Source of the DNA: Mucilaginibacter boryungensis
GTDB taxonomy: Bacteria > Bacteroidota > Bacteroidia > Sphingobacteriales > Sphingobacteriaceae
Assembly: GCF_015221995.1 (NCBI RefSeq)
Contig: NZ_JADFFM010000001.1
Span: forward strand, 2,046,001 to 2,110,000
Direction of reading: 5' to 3'
Length of the DNA: 64,000 bases
Shown piece after piece: positions 53,507 to 62,742 of this stretch. The first letter of the stretch is position 1. Each line of letters starts with the position of its first letter. The notes under the pieces are model-generated. The model saw nothing but the letters and a program-made list of their open reading frames with translations, did no database searches and had not been told where the DNA came from. A program made the translations under genes and the position numbers.

Positions 53507-56458
53507 TTATTTCCCTAACAACCCATCCAACGTTACCGAAGCATAATATAACGCGCCGATAGTTGGCCCGCCGGCGTATTGGATATAGCGCTTGTTAATC
53601 AGATCGGTACCACCAACTTTAAAGGTGGCGTTGTATTGAGGTACTTTAAAACTAACCTGGGCATCAATATTGTGTATTGCAGGGACTTTACCCGTTACCA
53701 GCGGACTTTCCCATAAGTAAGCCTGTTGCCATTTGTATACAATATTAAAGCCCACATTCTTTACTATTTCCCGGTTACCGACTGACAGGTTGCCCGACCA
53801 CTCGGGTGTATTAAAGCCGGTTACAAATATGTCGCTGGTAGCTTGCGCCTGCATTTTATTGAAACTGGCATTGCCCGATACGGTGTAGCGCTTATAAAAA
53901 TTATAAGTTATCCCTGCCGATGAACCATAGTTATTATAAGTGTTCTTCGCGTTAGTATATACACGGTAACGGCTTTGCCCCTGGCTGGCGGCGTTGTTAG
54001 CGGTAGCGGTTGTAGGGTCGCGGTTTATATCCAGCATAGCTAATACCGCCGCGTCTGTGCCTACTGTCGCGCCATTTGGTACAAATACCTGTACCTGGCC
54101 TAAAAAGCCGCTGTAGCGATTGGTATAAGCATCTATATCAATAAATACTTTATTATCCAGGATGGTTCCCTTGTAGCCTACCTCGAAAGATGTGATCTGC
54201 TCAGGCCGTGCTTTGGGCAGGTCGGCTACCTGTAACAAATTACGATTGGCCAATGCTGCTGCATCTGTACCGCTGGCCCCGCCTGGCGCTGCATTTACCG
54301 CCGCGTTAAAAGTTGCTACCGATGCCTGGGTATAGCTGTTACCTAAATAGCCCAATCCATCATTAATAAATGGCAAACTACCTACGCGTTTCACACGGCC
54401 GTTGTTTACATACGATAAAGCTTCAAACAGTGCCGGGAAACGGTAACCATTTTGGAAAGTGAACCTGAAATTGTGATTTTCGGTAGGGGAGTACACTGCT
54501 GCTAAACGTGGGGTGAATTTAGGGTCGTAATATGGATTGTAATCGCCACGCAATGAACCAAATAGTTTCAGTTTCTCATCAAAGAACGTTTTGGTAACCT
54601 GCGCGAAGCCGCCAAATTTTTTATAGTAAACGTCTTTGCCAAAACTGCCATCGGCCAGCGGGGTGTTTCTATCGGTTATTGGCCGGCTGAAATCTACAAA
54701 GTTATTACCATCGGGGATGATCTGGTAAATGCGGGTGTCGGCGCCAACCAGCAAATCAAATAGCTTAACCTTGCCGGTTAAATCCCATTGTGCCTCTGCA
54801 TTATACATATGGCTTTTTTGTACCAGCGCTGCACCCCCGGTAACCGGTGCATTGGGGATGAGGCTGGATTTAATATCCCAGTTATTGATACCAATAATTG
54901 TTTTCTTTAATTCGTTAAAAGCGGCAGTGCCTGGCTCCACACGCCCGGCATCGGCCGCGGCACGGGCTGCATTGTTGGCTGCGGCAAAATTTGCCGATGT
55001 TAGTCCGCCGTTTGCATTAGCATAGGCCGTAAGCGCGTTTTTGTACAAGGTGCCCCAGACTGAATTGCTGGCATGGTTCAAATCAAGGTTATCGGCTAAC
55101 GGCTTCACATTATAGCTATTACCCGTGTTTTCTATCGATTCATAAGCCCGCACCAGGAAATCCTTTCCTTTTAATTCTAATTTATGGTTTTGCACGGTAG
55201 CCCCATTTAACGCTATTTTATTACCCCGTTGGAAAACACCATCCATTTGCCCGTAACGGTAGGTATAGGATAGCTGCGTTGTAGGGTTCAACTTATAAGC
55301 AAACGTACCATCGAATTTAAGGTTGGCAACATTAGGGTCAACCAAATCAACCTCGTTATAACCTGTACGCGCAACTGTTAAATTTGGCCTGGCTACACCA
55401 TTTACAGTAATGCCCTTTATCACCACGGTATTACTCCCGGCAAGCGCATCATCGCCATATTTATTCCAGCCATCGTAAGCGGCGTTACTGGCGCCAATCA
55501 ACTCAGGATAGCCTGGATTTGCGGTTTTTAGGTTAGATGGATTCTGATCAGCAATGGTGATCGATTGCCAATCCTGTCCCTGCATATAGCTAAAATTCAG
55601 CTTAAAAGCGAACTTATCATTAAAGGCTTTAGCATAACGTAGGGCATCTTCAGTTAAAACACTCGGCCTGATGCCAATGCCATCCACATGGTTTACCCCT
55701 GTACGATGATAAAAGCTTAATCCCTGGTAACGAAACGGATCTTTGGTGATCAGGTTCGACAGTCCGTTCAAGGCATTGGTGCCATATAAAGCGGCTGCCG
55801 CGCCAGGTGTTAGTTCAATACTGGCAATATCCAGTTCGGTAGGACCTATGGCATTACCCAGTGGGACGCCCAAGGTAGCTGATTGCATATCCACCCCGTC
55901 TGTTAATTGCATAAACCTGAAGTTGTTTGGGCTGTTAAAGCCACGTGTGTTAGGTACCTTCAGTGTTAAGCTGGTTGTGGTCATCTGCACCCCTTTAACA
56001 TTCTCTAATGCATCATAAAAGCCTGGGCCAGGCGATTGTTTCAACGCGCGGATGTCCAGTTTTTCTATCGCCACGGGCGATTTCAATAGTTTCTCTTCCC
56101 GACGGGAAGCTGTTACCACAACTTCGTTTATTAATAAGGATTGTGTAGTTAGTTTGATATTCAGGGCATCCCCGGCATTTTTGATCAGGAATTCCTGCGG
56201 TTGATAACCAACTGCTGTAAATACCAGTGTATAAGGTAGTTTAACATTTGTAGTTAAAGTAAACTTGCCAGATGTATCGGTAGCTGTACCATTGGTTGTA
56301 CCTTTAATACCAACCGTGGCGCCAATAAGCGGCTGACCTTTATCATCGTTTACTTTTCCGCTCAGGATGTACGATCCGTTGAGTTGTGCCAAGCCCGTCA
56401 GCGGAAAAAGGGCAAAAAGAAGCAAAGCAATTTTAAAATTGTTCGAAAAGGGTTTCAT
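53507..56458 (-). CDS. TonB-dependent receptor with carboxypeptidase-like regulatory domain
   Basis: Outer-membrane transporter. Signal peptide (ends TGLAQ), then the CarboxypepD-like domain (LSGKVNDDKGQPLIGATVGIKGTTNG), TonB box-like INEVVVTASRREEKLL, plug (GFYDALENVKGVQMTT, GAAAALYGTNALNGLSNLITK) and a beta-barrel that ends in ..YYASVTLDGLLGK. There is no SusD gene beside it and it lacks the SusC signature block, so it may carry a metal chelate, vitamin or peptide. Length 983 is large for a siderophore receptor but usual for Bacteroidota. An ideal promoter lies upstream, giving a leader of about 120 bases. Confidence 0.92.
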   Translation of the reverse strand: MKPFSNNFKIALLLFALFPLTGLAQLNGSYILSGKVNDDKGQPLIGATVGIKGTTNGTATDTSGKFTLTTNVKLPYTLVFTAVGYQPQEFLIKNAGDALNIKLTTQSLLINEVVVTASRREEKLLKSPVAIEKLDIRALKQSPGPGFYDALENVKGVQMTTTSLTLKVPNTRGFNSPNNFRFMQLTDGVDMQSATLGVPLGNAIGPTELDIASIELTPGAAAALYGTNALNGLSNLITKDPFRYQGLSFYHRTGVNHVDGIGIRPSVLTEDALRYAKAFNDKFAFKLNFSYMQGQDWQSITIADQNPSNLKTANPGYPELIGASNAAYDGWNKYGDDALAGSNTVVIKGITVNGVARPNLTVARTGYNEVDLVDPNVANLKFDGTFAYKLNPTTQLSYTYRYGQMDGVFQRGNKIALNGATVQNHKLELKGKDFLVRAYESIENTGNSYNVKPLADNLDLNHASNSVWGTLYKNALTAYANANGGLTSANFAAANNAARAAADAGRVEPGTAAFNELKKTIIGINNWDIKSSLIPNAPVTGGAALVQKSHMYNAEAQWDLTGKVKLFDLLVGADTRIYQIIPDGNNFVDFSRPITDRNTPLADGSFGKDVYYKKFGGFAQVTKTFFDEKLKLFGSLRGDYNPYYDPKFTPRLAAVYSPTENHNFRFTFQNGYRFPALFEALSYVNNGRVKRVGSLPFINDGLGYLGNSYTQASVATFNAAVNAAPGGASGTDAAALANRNLLQVADLPKARPEQITSFEVGYKGTILDNKVFIDIDAYTNRYSGFLGQVQVFVPNGATVGTDAAVLAMLDINRDPTTATANNAASQGQSRYRVYTNAKNTYNNYGSSAGITYNFYKRYTVSGNASFNKMQAQATSDIFVTGFNTPEWSGNLSVGNREIVKNVGFNIVYKWQQAYLWESPLVTGKVPAIHNIDAQVSFKVPQYNATFKVGGTDLINKRYIQYAGGPTIGALYYASVTLDGLLGK

Positions 56459-56583
56459 GAAGTGTTTGAAATATAAAAGTGATGTAATTCTGTTGATTGA
56501 CCGGATAAGGTTAAATTAACAACAACAAGAAGGGGTAAGCATTAATTTGCACATAGTATATAAAGTCTACCGATTTAGTAGTA

Positions 56584-56613
56584 CAAATGTAAATAGAAAG
56601 GAAGACTTTGCAA
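56584..56613 (-). promoter_or_regulatory. Promoter of the TonB-dependent receptor gene
   Basis: On the minus strand, TTG (56613-56611), 19-base spacer, exact -7 box TACATTTG (56591-56584). Predicted start near 56577, leader of about 120 bases to ATG 56458. I saw no known riboswitch in it. Confidence 0.7.
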
Positions 56614-56721
56614 GACTTATTTAAAAATAAGTGTTAAGCTTCTGATAATTAAGTAAATAAAATTAGAAATCGCAGCATCGGGTGATGTGTTACGACTAAA
56701 CTGTGTACCACCATTAAGTAT

Positions 56722-57567
56722 CTACAAATAACTCAATCCTTCAAATTTCCCACTGGGGTAGAAATACGATTTGAAATTATCTTCGGCCACTTCACAGTTA
56801 ATAGTCATTCGTGTACCATATGCGTTGCCAAAAATGCTGGCTACAGCGGCATCGGCCGCATCGCGCCCCGTTGCTATTTTAACCATCCCGTTAAGTGGTG
56901 CCAGGCCTGTTGCATCAAACAAAACCCACTGGTTGCCTAAATAAGCTTCAAAACAAGCATGGAAATCGGCCGGCTTTAGTTTATATGCGTAGCCAGTAAA
57001 ATATCGTGCCGGGATAGTTAGGGCACGGCATAAGGCAATACCCAAATGTGCAAAATCACGGCAAACACCAGCCTGTTCAGTCACCGTATCATAGGCAGAT
57101 GTCTGGGCATTTGTGGAACCGCTTAGATAAAGTACATTGGTACGGATCCAGTTGGTTAATGCCATCACCTGGGCATAAGGGCTGTCTATATCGCCAAACA
57201 TATGATTAGCCAAACGGTAAAGTTTATCCGATTGGCAATAGCGGCTGGGAGATAGGAATGGCAATATTTCAGGTGTAAGTTGTGAAACAGGTGTTTCCTG
57301 AATTTTGCGATGATTGGTTATGACGAAAGAGTTGTTAACTAAAGCAGTATAATTAACCTTTAGCTGGCAGGCATCCGGGACTTCCAATCTGATCGATCTG
57401 TTCTCGCCGCCAATATTTTGGAGTTCTTCAATCCGTACTTCCGGGTTCACCGTAAAAGTTTCCTGCAATACGGTTTGTTCAGGTGTGCGTAATGCATGGA
57501 TATTTAGTACCAGCGTACTTGCCGATGATATATTGTATTCAAGCTGTGCCGATACATTAAATTTCAT
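56722..57567 (-). CDS. Transglutaminase-like cysteine protein
   Basis: Protein with an N-terminal beta domain (about residues 1-100) and a transglutaminase core. The catalytic triad reads Cys169 in EQAGVCRDFAHLG, His203 in PADFHACFEAYL, and Asp218 in WVLFDATGLAPLNG. No signal peptide. The start overlaps the stop of the Anbu gene by 4 bases (57564-57567), so translation is coupled. In other bacteria this family is found with the Anbu proteasome-like protein, an ATP-grasp and an alpha-E protein. The function of the group is not known; crosslinking or peptide cleavage is possible. Confidence 0.9.
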   Translation of the reverse strand: MKFNVSAQLEYNISSASTLVLNIHALRTPEQTVLQETFTVNPEVRIEELQNIGGENRSIRLEVPDACQLKVNYTALVNNSFVITNHRKIQETPVSQLTPEILPFLSPSRYCQSDKLYRLANHMFGDIDSPYAQVMALTNWIRTNVLYLSGSTNAQTSAYDTVTEQAGVCRDFAHLGIALCRALTIPARYFTGYAYKLKPADFHACFEAYLGNQWVLFDATGLAPLNGMVKIATGRDAADAAVASIFGNAYGTRMTINCEVAEDNFKSYFYPSGKFEGLSYL

Positions 57568-58295
57568 ACCGTGATTGCCGGTAGGTTATGAAACGCTTTT
57601 TCCATCCAGTCTTCCCCAACATTTTGCAAGGCAGTGCCCAGTTCTTCGGCCCATTGATCTGATATATATTCCAGATCTTTCTTTTCGTAACGCTGCTCTA
57701 CCATCTCAAACGAATCCTTTTTGTACAAAACAACATCAATAGGGAAATCTACATTATTTGAACTTACCCTGGTGCTATCAAAAGAAAGAAAACCAACTTT
57801 TAAAGCCAGCCTCATAGATGAATCTTCTTTCAATACCCGGTTTAAAATAGGCTTACCATGACCAGAATTGCCAATAATAACAAACGGTGCACCATTACCC
57901 AGCTCCACCCAATTCCCTTCAGGATACAGCAGGAATAGTTTATGTTCTTCATCATCTTTTAATTGCCCGCCAATTATAGTATTCAAATCAAATTTAAACC
58001 CGGCTTTTTCAAGGGTAGCGCGGTCTTCGCTGGCTACCCGTTTTACCTGATCGCCAAACGCGTTGACGGCTTTATATAGTTTGTTATACTCATTATGCTC
58101 CATCAGTTCTTCAAAATACACCATAGCTTTATCACGTACCGAGCGCAAGCCGCTGGTCATGATAAAAAGCGAGAATTTGTCTTTTTGTGTAACTGAGACT
58201 TTCTTTTTTATAGTAGTATCAGTGCCTGATGTAATGCGGGTATCGGCTATCGCTATTAATCCTTCTTTAACTTTTATTCCTAAGCAGTAAGTCAT
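57564..58295 (-). CDS. Anbu (proteasome-like peptidase, ancestral beta subunit type)
   Basis: Ntn-hydrolase of the bacterial Anbu family, which forms ring-like assemblies related to the 20S proteasome beta subunit. The N-terminus MTYCLGIKVKEGLIAIADTRITSG fits: removal of Met exposes Thr2 as the expected nucleophile; Asp in ADTRI (about 18) and Lys near 30-32 (KKK) would complete the active site. Length 243 is normal. It is the first gene of the coupled pair with the transglutaminase at 56722-57567. The ATP-grasp and alpha-E partners of the usual cluster are absent from this neighbourhood. Confidence 0.9.
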   Translation of the reverse strand: MTYCLGIKVKEGLIAIADTRITSGTDTTIKKKVSVTQKDKFSLFIMTSGLRSVRDKAMVYFEELMEHNEYNKLYKAVNAFGDQVKRVASEDRATLEKAGFKFDLNTIIGGQLKDDEEHKLFLLYPEGNWVELGNGAPFVIIGNSGHGKPILNRVLKEDSSMRLALKVGFLSFDSTRVSSNNVDFPIDVVLYKKDSFEMVEQRYEKKDLEYISDQWAEELGTALQNVGEDWMEKAFHNLPAITV

Positions 58296-58422
58296 TATTC
58301 ACGTTATTACAGATGGCCAAAGTAAATAAATAAACCAAAGGCGGGACGTTTTGTGTGATAAAAAATTTGACCGTGTATTTTACTTTATTAGTAAATAGCC
58401 AAATACTATCTTTAAACCGTCA

Positions 58423-59487
58423 ATGAAGCCACAACGCCAAAGCCAGCAGCTCGACTGGATAAATAACCTGCGTGTAATTGCCTTATTCGCAGTTATTATA
58501 CTGCATTGCAGTTCGCCTTTGCTGGGCGGGTATCCAAAAGTGCCGTATAATGAATGGCTGGCAGCTGATTTTTATAATGCTTTGACACGTTTTGCCGTTC
58601 CGGTTTTTGTAATGATAACCGGTGCGCTGTTGTTAGGCCGGGATGATGAGTTATTTAGTTTCCTTAAAAAAAGATTAAGTAGGGTAGTAATCCCTTTTTT
58701 GTTCTGGAGCCTGGTTTATATCGCCTATGCTTTTTATAACGAAGATATCCCTTATACTACCGACACCTGGGCTAATATAAAGCAGGTGTTACATCAACTG
58801 AAATACGGCAGTTCTTACCATTTATGGTATGTGTATATGCTAATAGGGTTATATTTTATCATCCCGGTACTTAGCAAATTCATCCGCCATGCCAGTGAAA
58901 AAGAAACCTTATACTTTTTAGCAGTTTGGCTAATAGTGATGTTGCTTGGCCAGCCCTATATGCTACGGTACAATCCCCCGGTTGATATACGTTATTTTGG
59001 TGGCTATATTGGCTATCTGGTTTTGGGCTATTACTTTGCCAATAAGAGTTTTACCCATAAAAAAATAGCTGTTTGGATGGGCTTATTATTTATGGTAACT
59101 GTAGCAGGCATAACTTTAGGTACGTATAGTTTATACCAGCATTATAATGGCATTAGTACGTTATTGTATGAACCCTTAAGCTGGCCTATAGTAATATTAG
59201 CATCAGCTATATTTTTAATGATGAGGTTCGCACAGATCAGTTTACCACAGTGGTTGATTACGGCAAGGGATTTTGCTGGGAAATACAATTATGGCATTTA
59301 CCTGTCGCATGCTTTGTTTTTAACGCTGTTAGATGCCCCTGAGCTGACCGGTTTTAGTTTAAGTTACAAATCATTTAACCCGCTATTCAGTATCCCCCTT
59401 ACAGCGTTGGTATGTTTTGTATTATCGCTACTGCTGGTATATGTAATTAACAAGTTGCCATGGATAGGTAAATATATTTCGGGATAG
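58423..59487 (+). CDS. Membrane acyltransferase (acyltransferase 3 family)
   Basis: Integral membrane O-acyltransferase with about 10 helices. N-terminal signature: LDWINNLRVIALFAVIILHCSSP with the conserved Arg and His; then FAVPVFVMITGALLLG, and YHLWYVYMLIGLYFIIPVLS. The C-terminus has YNYGIYLSHALFLTLL and a final helix. Length 354 is normal. Divergent from the Anbu operon by 127 bases. Expected substrates are surface polysaccharides or lipids; nothing nearby narrows it. Confidence 0.88.
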   Translation: MKPQRQSQQLDWINNLRVIALFAVIILHCSSPLLGGYPKVPYNEWLAADFYNALTRFAVPVFVMITGALLLGRDDELFSFLKKRLSRVVIPFLFWSLVYIAYAFYNEDIPYTTDTWANIKQVLHQLKYGSSYHLWYVYMLIGLYFIIPVLSKFIRHASEKETLYFLAVWLIVMLLGQPYMLRYNPPVDIRYFGGYIGYLVLGYYFANKSFTHKKIAVWMGLLFMVTVAGITLGTYSLYQHYNGISTLLYEPLSWPIVILASAIFLMMRFAQISLPQWLITARDFAGKYNYGIYLSHALFLTLLDAPELTGFSLSYKSFNPLFSIPLTALVCFVLSLLLVYVINKLPWIGKYISG

Positions 59488-59535
59488 TCAAATGCAATTG
59501 CGATAATCTGTTGATATTTGATGCATAAAGCATAA

Positions 59536-61185
59536 ATGAAAAAGCTACGTTTTTCCATTATTTTGATATTTAATTGCTGCTTAATCAGTTTATTCACTAA
59601 TCAAGCTGCACTTTGCTTTACAATTTACGCCGGGCCAACCGTTAGTATTGTTGCAGATAAAACCGTTATCTGCACAGGATCATCTATAACCTTCACTGCT
59701 ACTACTACGGGCGCGGGTAACGCTACGGTTTTTCAATGGTATATTAATGGCAGGCCTGTCAGTTCAAATACTAAAGTATTTAACCAATCAGGGCTTAACG
59801 ATCAGGATAAAATTACCTGTGGCATCACTAATACAGGCGACCCCTCTGTAACCGGAGAAATAGTTTCGAATACCATTGTTGTAAGTACCGGTTCCATCCT
59901 TACGCCGATATTAACACTTGAACAAACCATTACCAGCCCTTGTTCATTAACATTTACTGCTAAACCCACTAATCCGGGTACCTTGCCAATTTATCAATGG
60001 ACAAGAAACGGCATTCCAGTTGGTTCCAATTCAGCAATTTATGTAGACAATAATCCGGTAACCGGCGCTGTTATCACCTGCAAATTAACTAATACCACCA
60101 CCTGCTCAGTTGCAGCCACCGCTACTAAAAGCATCACGGCAATGGCAGGGGCAGGCACATTAATAGTTAGTTTGGAAACCCAATCCAGCCGGACAGTTTG
60201 TACGGGTACGCCTATTTCATTTAAAGCGGTTACCAATTTTGATGATGCCGGCATGACTTACGACTGGAAGGTAAACGGCGCGAGCATCGGGGTAACTACA
60301 CAAACCTATGAATCATCCATTTTAAAAGATAAAGACCAGGTAAGCTGTACAGTAACTGCACCTGGCAACTGTCTGGCCAACCCTTCGGTTACGTCCAATC
60401 CCTCAATAGTGAACATTGTGCAGGAAACCATACCTGTAGTTACTATTACAGCCGATACTTATGCTACCTGCGCCGGCACACCGGTGCATTTTACCGTACA
60501 TGCCGCTCCATTAATAAATCCTACTTACAGATGGCTGGTAAACGGGAGCGGCGTTGGCACAAACGATCCTGAAGTTACCATCAGTACGCTTAAAAACGGC
60601 GATAAGGTTACTTGTACTGTTAATAATCAATCGGGATGTAGTACCCAAATTACAGGGCCTCCTGTAAGTGTTGTTATTTACGATGCGCCAATTATTTCAT
60701 TTGATAATAACCCGACCATAAATATAGGTGGGCAGGTAGCCCTGAACCCAGTAATAACCGGCAATGCCGTAAATTATAGCTGGACACCCGCCACCGGTTT
60801 AAGCAGCACCACAACTGCCAATATCGTTGCCAGTCCGCCTTTTACTACTACTTATCAATTGTTGGCAACAAATGATAAAGGTTGCACCTCAACAGCCTCT
60901 GTAACAGTAACGGTAATTAGTAATGTTAACCCTATAAACGTGTTTACACCTAATGGTGATGGTGTAAACGATACCTGGAAAATGCCCGAATTATTAGCGT
61001 ATCCCAATTGTGTAGTTGATGTTTTTAACCGCTATGGACAGGCCGTATTTCATTCTATAGGATATGGGAAGCCATGGGACGGCACCAATAATGGCACTAA
61101 GCTCCCTGCTGGCACTTATTTTTATATGATAGACACTAAAGATGGCTCAGCCAAAATTTCAGGATCGATAACCATTGTAAGATAA
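59536..61185 (+). CDS. Secreted Ig-repeat protein with type B sorting domain (T9SS cargo)
   Basis: Large secreted protein. Signal peptide (about 1-28, ends AALCF). It then has four or five Ig-like repeats of about 80-100 residues, each with a C-x-G-T/S motif (TVICTGSSITF, RTVCTGTPISFKA, YATCAGTPVHFTV) and a strand ..DKVTCTVNNQS... The last 85 residues (INVFTPNGDGVNDTWKMPELLAYPNCVVDVFNRYGQAVFHS to LPAGTYFYMIDTKDGS) are the gliding-motility/CHU_C type B C-terminal domain of the type IX secretion system. It is probably anchored or released at the surface, as an adhesin-like protein. T9SS genes are not in the window. Confidence 0.92.
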   Translation: MKKLRFSIILIFNCCLISLFTNQAALCFTIYAGPTVSIVADKTVICTGSSITFTATTTGAGNATVFQWYINGRPVSSNTKVFNQSGLNDQDKITCGITNTGDPSVTGEIVSNTIVVSTGSILTPILTLEQTITSPCSLTFTAKPTNPGTLPIYQWTRNGIPVGSNSAIYVDNNPVTGAVITCKLTNTTTCSVAATATKSITAMAGAGTLIVSLETQSSRTVCTGTPISFKAVTNFDDAGMTYDWKVNGASIGVTTQTYESSILKDKDQVSCTVTAPGNCLANPSVTSNPSIVNIVQETIPVVTITADTYATCAGTPVHFTVHAAPLINPTYRWLVNGSGVGTNDPEVTISTLKNGDKVTCTVNNQSGCSTQITGPPVSVVIYDAPIISFDNNPTINIGGQVALNPVITGNAVNYSWTPATGLSSTTTANIVASPPFTTTYQLLATNDKGCTSTASVTVTVISNVNPINVFTPNGDGVNDTWKMPELLAYPNCVVDVFNRYGQAVFHSIGYGKPWDGTNNGTKLPAGTYFYMIDTKDGSAKISGSITIVR

Positions 61186-61256
61186 GGTTGCTTGCACTGC
61201 TGTTAATGTTAACCCATGTAAAATTACTATCTTGCACAACTCATCAATAATAGAAC

Positions 61257-62567
61257 GTGACTTTCGAAGATTTTAATTTTAACGAACACTTAGCCGAGGG
61301 ACTGAACAGCATGGGGTATACCACGCCAACACCCATACAGGCAATGGCCATTCCTGTTGTTATGCAGGGTAAAGACCTGATAGCCTGCGCACAAACCGGC
61401 ACCGGGAAAACAGCATCGTACTTATTACCAGTACTAAACAAAATAGGCGAAGGCGATAAACGCCATATTAACACGCTGATATTGGCGCCAACACGTGAAC
61501 TGGCCCAACAAATTGACCAGCAGGTGGAAGGCCTGGCCTACTTTACCGGCATTAGTTCGGTAGCGGTATTTGGCGGGGGCGACGGCATAGTTTACGAACA
61601 ACAACGCAGGGCCATACAAAACAACGTTGATATAGTTATTGCTACGCCGGGGCGCTTAATAGCGCACCTTACATCGGGCGTACTTAAGTTTGATAACCTG
61701 CAACACCTTGTGCTGGACGAGGCCGACCGTATGCTGGATATGGGTTTTATGGATGACATTATCCGTATCATCCGTTACCTGCCTGCTGAGCGGCAAACGC
61801 TGCTATTCTCGGCTACCATGCCGCCGCGCATACGCCAGTTGGCCAATAGTATTTTACGCAATCCTGAATCCATAAACATTGCAATATCGCAGCCTGCAGC
61901 GGGTATCAGCCAGCAAATGTACCGGGTGCACGATCATCAAAAGATACCATTAATAAAACATCTGTTAAAAGAAGGTAATTATTTAAGTACCATCATATTT
62001 TCATCTACTAAAGAGAAAGTTAAGGATGTTTATAAAGAACTAAAGTCGGCACACCTTAAGGTAAAAGCATTTAGTTCAGATTTTAAACAAACCGAGCGCG
62101 AAGAGATATTGCTGGAGTTTAAAAACAAGAAATTACCCATTATTATAGGTACCGATGCCTTATCGCGCGGTATTGATGTAGAGGGGATAGATCTGGTAAT
62201 CAACTACGATGCACCGCCGGATCCCGAGGACTATATCCACCGTATTGGGCGTACGGCAAGGGCTGCTACCACAGGCACTGCGATAACATTGATCAATCAT
62301 CGCGATGAACAGAAGTTGAAGCGGATTGAACAAATGATTGGCAAGCCGGTACCACAAATGGAATTGCCTGCTGAAATAGGCGAATCGCCTGCACCAGCGC
62401 CTGAACGCACACATTCACATAACCGCCCGCATGGTGATGGCAAAAGCCGTAGCGGGGCCAATAATAACCGGAACAAGAAGAAGAAATGGCCGCGCAAAAA
62501 GCCATCTGGTGATAAGAAACCAAATGGGGCTGGGGATAATTCCTCAACTCCGCCAGTAGTAGAATAG
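61257..62567 (+). CDS. DEAD-box RNA helicase (RhlE-like)
   Basis: Cytoplasmic ATP-dependent RNA helicase. GTG start at 61257. Motifs: Q motif TFEDFNFNEHLAEGLNSMGYTTPTPIQ, Walker A AQTGTGKT, PTRELAQQI, TPGRL, DEAD in VLDEADRMLDMGF, SAT in LLFSATMP, and the second RecA domain with RGIDVEG and HRIGRTARA. The C-terminal 60 residues are a basic Lys/Arg/Gly-rich tail (SRSGANNNRNKKKKWPRKK), common in Bacteroidota homologues. Length 436 fits RhlE-type. A good terminator follows. Confidence 0.96.
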   Translation: MTFEDFNFNEHLAEGLNSMGYTTPTPIQAMAIPVVMQGKDLIACAQTGTGKTASYLLPVLNKIGEGDKRHINTLILAPTRELAQQIDQQVEGLAYFTGISSVAVFGGGDGIVYEQQRRAIQNNVDIVIATPGRLIAHLTSGVLKFDNLQHLVLDEADRMLDMGFMDDIIRIIRYLPAERQTLLFSATMPPRIRQLANSILRNPESINIAISQPAAGISQQMYRVHDHQKIPLIKHLLKEGNYLSTIIFSSTKEKVKDVYKELKSAHLKVKAFSSDFKQTEREEILLEFKNKKLPIIIGTDALSRGIDVEGIDLVINYDAPPDPEDYIHRIGRTARAATTGTAITLINHRDEQKLKRIEQMIGKPVPQMELPAEIGESPAPAPERTHSHNRPHGDGKSRSGANNNRNKKKKWPRKKPSGDKKPNGAGDNSSTPPVVE

Positions 62568-62624
62568 CTGATCTGCTACATCAGATTAAATTAGCTAAAG
62601 TACAGTAAATCAATAAACAATAGT

Positions 62625-62658
62625 AAAACGACTATCTATAAACGGTAGTCGTTTTTTT
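62625..62658 (+). terminator. Rho-independent terminator of the helicase gene
   Basis: Arms 62625-62636 and 62644-62655 form a stem with one G-U, followed by a T-run (62652-62658). It isolates the ArsR operon from the helicase gene. Confidence 0.9.
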
Positions 62659-62684
62659 GTTAGGGAGAAATTATTTCAAATAAA

Positions 62685-62716
62685 TTTGCGTAACCAAATG
62701 GTTACCTATATATTTG
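62685..62716 (+). promoter_or_regulatory. Promoter of the arsR-type operon
   Basis: TTTG (62685-62688), 20-base spacer, exact -7 box TATATTTG (62709-62716). The start of transcription should fall near 62722, inside the second operator. Confidence 0.65.
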
Positions 62717-62731
62717 TAACCGAACGGTTAC
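62690..62731. promoter_or_regulatory. Two operator palindromes over the arsR promoter
   Basis: GTAACCAAATGGTTAC (62690-62705) and GTAACCGAACGGTTAC (62716-62731): each is a perfect 6-bp inverted repeat GTAACC-N4-GGTTAC, with centres 26 bases apart. One lies in the spacer between the promoter boxes and the other starts at the last base of the -7 box, so a bound dimer at either would block RNA polymerase. The product of the next gene is the obvious ligand-responsive repressor. Confidence 0.8.
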
Positions 62732-62742
62732 TTATAAGCGAT

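Noticed and set aside
62686..62742. TTG start for the ArsR gene
   Set aside because: It would put the promoter boxes and both operators inside the coding region; ATG 62743 starts the conserved domain.
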